A stretch of DNA of 64,000 bases from Gracilariopsis chorda (lineage: Eukaryota > Rhodophyta > Florideophyceae > Gracilariales > Gracilariaceae), in the NCBI GenBank assembly GCA_003194525.1, contig NBIV01000264.1:26033-90032 (forward strand), written 5' to 3'. Shown in pieces: positions 57,904-64,000 of this stretch. Every line of letters starts with the position of its first letter. Within the stretch, counting starts at the first letter, position 1. Position numbers and translations under genes: made by a program. Under the pieces are notes generated by a model. It was not told the origin of the DNA and made no database searches. It saw only the letters and a list, made by a program, of their open reading frames with translations.

Positions 57904-60900
57904 TTACGGTTGTGGAGGGATGCAGAACTGAATAGCTTCAGGCAGCACTGGGTTGGCGATGGGAACAGGCATGGGATGAATTGTGTGCGCATTCTCGGGT
58001 GTAAGCTGCGGATCATGCAGGAGCAGCACATGGTCGTTCCTTCGAACGCGCGACAATGCGACATACAACTGACCTGCGCAGAAGAAGTTGGATCGTACAT
58101 CCACAACCAAGCCATCCAAGGTTTTTCCCTGTCCTTTGTGAACTGTAGCTGCAAACGCAAGACGAATAGGGAACTGACTTCGAATCATGCGAATGTCTGC
58201 GAAAGAAAACTGGAAGTCGATACGATGCAGGAGCTGTCGTTTGAGCACCTGTCCGTTTTCCTCGAATCGAGCCACCTGCATCGTAAAGTGATCGACACGC
58301 ACGACTACGAACAGCTTTCCGTTGACCACAGCCGGATGCACACGTTCCGAATGACCATAACTGGCACACCAATCTTCAAATCCAAGTTATGAGGAGGTAC
58401 ACCAGTAGGTGCATACTGATACGCAAACTCGGGAACAAAGGTATTGGTGACGTCGGGCTCTGAGTTTGGTACACCGTCAGGTTGTACCGTCGTAGCTGAC
58501 GGAAGAGTGAAGCGTTCACCAGGAAACAGATCCAGCGCTGCCGCATTGTGTTCATCGACCAACTGATTTGTGGAGGCAATGAGCATTTTGCTGAGATTCA
58601 CATCCTCCTTGCGTCGTGTTGTGAGCCACTTCCACAGGAATTGATAGGCGGTTTGCATGCCACCGGTAGATCTGAGTGGTAGCGGAGCGTTGTTGGATAT
58701 TGTGTTTCGTGCAATGGAACGTAACAGCGACGCAAATGCCGGATCATCGGCTTGGCGTACTTGTTCCGTGAGGTACAGCACTTGAACCGAGCACAATGTC
58801 CACAGATCACTCTTCCACGGCAATTCGTTGAGAATGTTTGTGTACACTCGTCTCACATTTCCACTTGGCTCGGCCTCCATGTACACCTGCGGCACCACTG
58901 GAACCAGCTGGGAGTAGTCGCCGGATAGAACGATGGTCAAGCCCCCAAACGGAGGTGGGTTTTCCATTCCACTGCAGCGAAGATCTTTGAGCAACGCATC
59001 CATGAGTTCGAAGAGCTTTCTTGAGAGCATGGACGCCTCATCCAAGACGAGCAGTTGTATTTCGCGTAGCAGTTCTGCACGTTGAGATCGGGGACCGTAC
59101 TTTGACAAAGTGGCTGTAGTGTTGCTTGTGCTGTCCCTATCAGCTACACCCAGTCCGAGAAGGCTATGTAAATTGCGGCCACCTTCGTACAACGGAGCTG
59201 CAATGCCTGTTGTAGCAGTCATTTCAGCGAGCATTCCTTCCGACTCAACGATATCACGAAGGAGGTTGAGCACGTATGTCTTTCCGGTTCCTGCGGATCC
59301 TTGCACAAATAACACGTCTCCAGAAGTGCTTGTTCGCTCCTGCAGTGCCTGTCGTTGTTGCAATGCAGCAATGACGGTGTCAATGACTTGTCTTTGGCGA
59401 GGTTTTAAGGTGGCGTACCTTGACTGCAAAGTTGACGAATTTCGCACCACTCGTGCGTCTCGAGTTGTTGTAGCTCGATTCGCCTCAGTCAATGCTGTAT
59501 GTTCCTGCTGTAGGTGTCGGGAGAAGAAGCTGTGATCGCGAAGCAGTCGTCCTCCGTGCCGGTCTGAGATTTCCACCACACATCGATACATTTCTTGCTT
59601 TCGTTGCTGCTCATCTTCTGTATGTATGTCGCTACATAGTGCCTCCCAGTTTTCGACGGCCATTTTTTCTGGGTCTGCGCCTTGTTGGTATAGTGTAACA
59701 ACCAGACGTCGTAGCTCTGAGGGCGTGCTGTATATCTGCACTGCTTCTTGGAATGCAATATCAAACTCGGATCCGTCCGCGAGCAACCCGCTTACAATCG
59801 CAGTTTCACGATACGTTCCATACTGCTGTCCGTTGAAAGTCCTTGCGTCTTCATAAGAGCTCGAGCCGTGATTCATGAGCAGCAAGCGCAGAGCAAAGAG
59901 CTCAATGGCCGACGGTGAAACACCTCTGATCCTTGCAACACACTGCTCGTCGTCCGTGCGCTCTACCACGTACATGGGCGGATCGCAGTCGTCTGTGGGC
60001 ACCCGAGTGCTGTCTCCGTCGTATTGGTTAAGCACGCGGGCTGGACGCGTGCGATACAATCGCACTTTTTCAAAGTACGAAAGGGAGTCGAGGTTCGCGT
60101 ATGATTCGGGCCTTGCAAAGTATCTCTCCAGTGTAGACGGCTGTGATGCAGAAGAGAGCTGGTTTGGACGTCTCAGCAGAAATGTGCGCTCTCCTTCCAA
60201 GTGAATGGCCAGTCGCTCTAATTTTGGTACGATGTGAACATGTCGAAACTCGAAAAGTCTCCAAGCTGCATTGACGGCGCCCACCACACGCGCTCGCATG
60301 TATGCACGAATGTCGTTCTGCACCTGTGGCTCTTGTTGCTGCTCGTTTTGTGTGCCTGTCTCATTAGCATCACTTACATTGAGCACCACCTCCTGAGCTT
60401 TGGGCTGCTTAAACGCGTACTTCATCAGATAAGCCACTGCGCCCCCTCCTTGCGTGCGTTCTACGTTGATATGAGAGCGGTACTTCTTAGTCAGAGTTGG
60501 GTTGTACGGCACAATCTTGAGGTCATGTTGCCTTCTTCTGCGGTAGATCACGCGATTCGTGCCTTCTTCAATGTACGTCTCCGGCACAATCATATTGCTG
60601 TCGTATCCAAACTTGCACCGCCCAGCGCGATTCCGGCAATAGGTGGAGTGGCGGTGCCTGTGCATGGAACGAATGAGGGCACGCAACGCGTCGTCTTCAC
60701 CGGGAAGAGGAAGTTCTGCACGAATCAGCTCGTCGATCACATCAACGTCTTCAATCACGCCTCCTTCGAGCCACACGAGCATGTGGTGATGAGGCACATT
60801 GCGCTCTTGAAACTCGAGCTTTGATGCAAGCCCCAGGCACTTCAATCCAAAGATCTGCTCCGAGTTCTTCTCCAAATCCTTCATGAAGTCGTTTGCGTAC

Positions 60901-63325
60901 TGGTTGTACACCCTTGCAATCAGATCCGGTCGGTCAAACGGTCGAGGGCGGTTACTTTGTGCCGTAAATGCGCCACGATTGGTGGTGTCCATCCCAAGAC
61001 GCTGGATGTCCTCTCGCCAGATGTTCATGGTGATTGTAATGAACAGAGAAGGCGGTCCTCTCCGCGCCACGATCGCCTGTACATCCATGCGCTTGTTCTT
61101 CCAGTATGCTGCTGAGTTGACCGAGTCATCGGGCAGAAAGATGCGTCCCATTAGCACGAACTGGGATTGTGGCACGTGACCGGTTTGCTGTTGTGCTTGC
61201 TGCATTTCTTGCTCTTGTACAGTGCGTGCCCGTTGTTCTCTTTCGAGGAAATGCAGTCGCATGTCCTCAATGTTTGTGTGGGTGTGAAGCATACACATCT
61301 GCATCAACGGTCCACTGTCCAGAAGGATGTTGTCTGAGTACAGTCGTCTCTTCGCGTTCTCAGCCCATGTGAGCTTTTGGAGCTTCCACTCGTTGACGCT
61401 GATACCTGAGATTTGCTGTGTTGAATTCTTTGCCTCCAGAAACACGCCAATGTCAAACGGTTCGTGCTGATCTCCGTACGGGTAGAGAAGAGGAAAAGTG
61501 CCTTTCTCTGCCATTTTGGATGCCGGTTTTAGAAGGCGGTACCGCACTTGCGCATTGTTTGCGGCATTCGCAGTCGCCCCATCTCCAGCATTAGCAGCAC
61601 CAGCAGCCGTCACTACGGCGTGCTCTTCTGTTACGGTTCCTTCTACCAAGCGCGGTACTTGAGACTCCATTCGGTACAGGCCAGTCGGATCCACGACGAG
61701 CGTTCTCATCATGGTTGGCCCCCCACCAGGAGCATCTTCAGGGAGAGGCCCAGCACCTACGTGAAGAGCACTGACTGTGGCACTTCGGGTTCCTTCGTAA
61801 CCACGTACGACTACTCCCTCTTCTGCTGCCTGCATGCTGATATCGACGGCGGTATCTGCATTTTGTTGTTGTTTTTGCGTGCTAAGCATGGATCGGTACC
61901 GCTCACGCACCACGTCTGGCTTGGGCTGGATCACATCGTACAACTTGGGCACGATGTCTCGTACGTTGATATCTTGAATGAACGCACGCAAATTGGCACG
62001 CGCATAGTGAGAGGGATCCAAGTTAGGGGGACCAGTACCCCACAGAAAGCTGTAGCGCGTGTTGTTCTGGTTCTGCGTGGGCAGAGCGAGAGCTGCGTTT
62101 CCCTCAAGTCTCAGAAAGGAGGGACCGCTTCCCGTCACATACGACATGTCCATGAACGCTTGCGTCGTAGCGAAGAGCGTATTCAAGTTGAGAAAATGGC
62201 TGTGAAAGGCTCTCAGACTATAAAGACTGCGAACCAACTCGTTGTTATGCCTTCTGCGGAACGTGACGCCCCACCCTGACATTCTTTTCATTCCACAGCA
62301 TACTCCATTGGTCTCTTTGCCAAGCAAAACGCATCCGCAGTACTTGCAGTTATGAATTCTCAATGTCCAGTCCCGGTACGGGCAGGAGGAGAGCGTGTGT
62401 GCGTGCTCGCCGCATCTTCGGCATCGCCTTTGACCTGCAGTGGGAAGCGTCTCAAACACCGGCACGCTTGCACGGATGGCCGGATCATTCCTCGCCTGAG
62501 CTGCCACGGAATCCCACGCATAGTACACGCGATAGAGTCCTCGATCAGGACGCCCAGCACAGTGCATGACCGTGGTATCAAGCTGTTGCTGTGGCTGATG
62601 CTGCGGCTGGTGTGAGGGAGCCGGTGTGATCTCATCCGCTTCCACCTCCATCGGAATGGACATCTGTTGTTCTTCCTGTTCCGCTTGTGGCAACGCAGGC
62701 TGCGGCGGCGGGTGTGAGGGAGCCGGGGTGATCTCATCCTCTTCCACTTCCATCGGGACTGGCATCTGTTCTTCCTCTTGTTCAGCTTGTGGCAGAGCAG
62801 ACTGCTGTGATGGCGGTGGCTGTGAGGGATCAGGGATGATCTCATCCTCTTCCACTTCCATCGCAACCGGCATCTGTTCTGCAGGCATCGGTGGGAGAGG
62901 GGAGGCATCGGAGGCGGTGGAATGTGACTTGGAAGGCCTCTCACAAACTCCAGAAATCCAGGAATTGGGCACGATGTTCGTAGATCTGTGGCAGCGGACC
63001 CACTGGCTCCAGCGGCGCTTGTGCTAACTGCTGCTGCAACCGAAGTAGGTGCAGGAGTAATTTCGTCTTCTTCAACCACTGGAACAATAGGTCCTTGAAC
63101 GTGTGCACCGCTCTCATTTACTCCCAACTCATCTGGAGATGGAGGAGCTGGTTCTCTTCGGGGTCTTCCAGCTCCTGCCCGTGCTCCACCACTGCCGACG
63201 CGACGACCACCAGCGTTTTGCCTTGAACCGCCTGCGTTCAACCTGGCACCTCCAGAATTGTCTCTGGCACCTCCCGAGTTAGATCGGATGCCACCAGAGT
63301 TCAGACGTCGCCGTCCTCTTGTCAT
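57904..63325 (-). pseudogene. Helitron copy 2 Rep-helicase (two frameshifts)
   Basis: The same protein as in copy 1, with the same domains: Gly/Arg-rich N-terminus, acidic repeats, Cys cluster, HUH motif, Rep tyrosines, PIF1-like helicase. Lesions differ: a G run at 62899-62902 is one base shorter than in copy 1, shifting the frame after about residue 140, and one A is lost near 58339-58342 within the RNVLHPAVVNGK segment. Between them a 1,555-codon frame is open (62972-58305), so Rep and most helicase motifs are intact here, including GSAGTGKT, VLDEASML and LSGDYSQL. Confidence 0.88.
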
Positions 63326-64000
63326 TTCAATTTACCAAAGAAAAGAAAAAAACAATTCTATGTTTTTAAACCGTTAAAAAATTTGCCAGAGTTCCAGAAT
63401 AATTCCCAATAAAACACAAAGTTGAAAGTGAAAAAACTGGTTGCAGTTTGTTGCGTTGCACCCACCGGGCCTAGTGGCATGCAGCAATTAAAAACAAATT
63501 GCTGCAAGGCTTATATTTACCCGATGCAGTCGTGCGCAGCACAGGGACTCTCGACACACTCCTGTTGGATTATGACGGGCGGAGTGTGCCCAGCCGGTTT
63601 TCAAGCCGTTTGATGTTTAACCCGCGTCCGGTTGTAAGGATTGGTCTGCCTTTACTCACACACCGAAGTGTGCTTTCCGGCCCAAGAGGTACGACACGGC
63701 GGCCGCCCCGGACCCTGCACAGCAAGCTGGTATTAGGTCCGGTAAACCCTCAGACTTCCTGATCGCCGTCAAACGACCAGTATACCACAGAGGAGCACCT
63801 GACTTTTCCCAGATCCGTGTACTTAGTGGGTTACTCTTGTGCGACCTGCACACGAGCTCGGCCTTGCCTAGGTCCAGGCCAGCAAACAGTGCCCAAAGTA
63901 GCAAAAGGTTACGACACTGCGCTATTGGCCAAGCCTGAATGGGATGGAAAATAGTGGTTAGGGTCAGCAAGCGAGATGCATTTGGCACTGCGCCAGTGCA
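63326..64000 (-). promoter_or_regulatory. Helitron copy 2 leader (partial)
   Basis: Colinear with 55260-55937 of copy 1 except for several single-base indels. Overlapping plus-strand frames of 60-110 codons in both leaders are broken differently in each copy, so they are not called genes. The window ends inside the first iteron palindrome. Confidence 0.5.

Larger units (their letters stand above)
57757..64000 (-). mobile_element. Helitron copy 2 (5' end outside window)
   Basis: Colinear with copy 1 at a constant offset of about 8,067 bases. The 3' end is at 57757; the 5' end lies beyond the window, which stops inside the leader palindrome. By eye the copies differ at roughly 2-3% of sites. 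Confidence 0.85.

Noticed and set aside
61548-62279. Long plus-strand frames opposite the Helitron genes (also 53481-54149, 52134-52757, 60234-60824)
   Set aside because: They mirror the minus-strand Rep-helicase frame, which has clear motifs; the plus-strand products have none.

Overview
The window looks like nuclear DNA of a eukaryote with compact, largely intronless genes and a heavy transposon load. A multicellular red alga such as a Chondrus-like florideophyte fits best: an uninterrupted animal-type haem peroxidase with signal peptide, Ty3/gypsy chromoviruses, Helitrons, and long gene-poor spacers. The taxon is an inference. Nothing bacterial, organellar or CRISPR-like was seen.

Layout. 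1-4.7 kb: a decayed minus-strand Ty3/gypsy element (protease, linker and reverse transcriptase recognisable), split by an 796-bp solo LTR. 5.5-6.8 kb: a perfect 20-bp inverted repeat and a 68-bp-period minisatellite. 7.0-11.95 kb: an old plus-strand Helitron (Rep/helicase pseudogene) with a hairpin 3' end. 13.6-15.4 kb: the one convincing host gene, a secreted haem peroxidase on the minus strand. 15.4-23.6 kb: mostly unassigned, with one plausible 138-aa gene at 20,981 and a GC-rich repeat plus long stem-loop near 21.6-21.9 kb. 23.6-25.1 kb: a second, different minus-strand gypsy pol remnant.

26,980-45,965 is a nested stack. Chromovirus B (minus strand, 924/926-bp LTRs, decayed) was invaded by chromovirus C (plus strand, 28,921-41,019, 882/880-bp LTRs) and by a solo LTR of family A (43,263-44,086, perfect target duplication). 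Chromovirus C carries broken gag and pol, a separate chromodomain ORF, and an intact 689-codon ORF on the opposite strand between the chromodomain and the 3' LTR. B and C share a primer-binding site, a polypurine tract and an unexplained non-coding module upstream of the chromodomain.

49,232-64,000 (window edge) is a head-to-tail array on the minus strand: a 457-bp unit, a 6.66-kb autonomous-type Helitron, three 464-470-bp units, and a second near-identical Helitron. The large and short units share both termini (5' TCTC, 3' hairpin then CTTG), so the short units look like non-autonomous partners. Each Helitron copy encodes a roughly 1,807-residue Rep/PIF1-type helicase with two inactivating lesions, at different places in each copy.

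The most interesting candidates are the Helitron array with its paired short units, the intact antisense ORF inside a broken chromovirus, and the conserved GTGCCAC module shared by two diverged chromoviruses.
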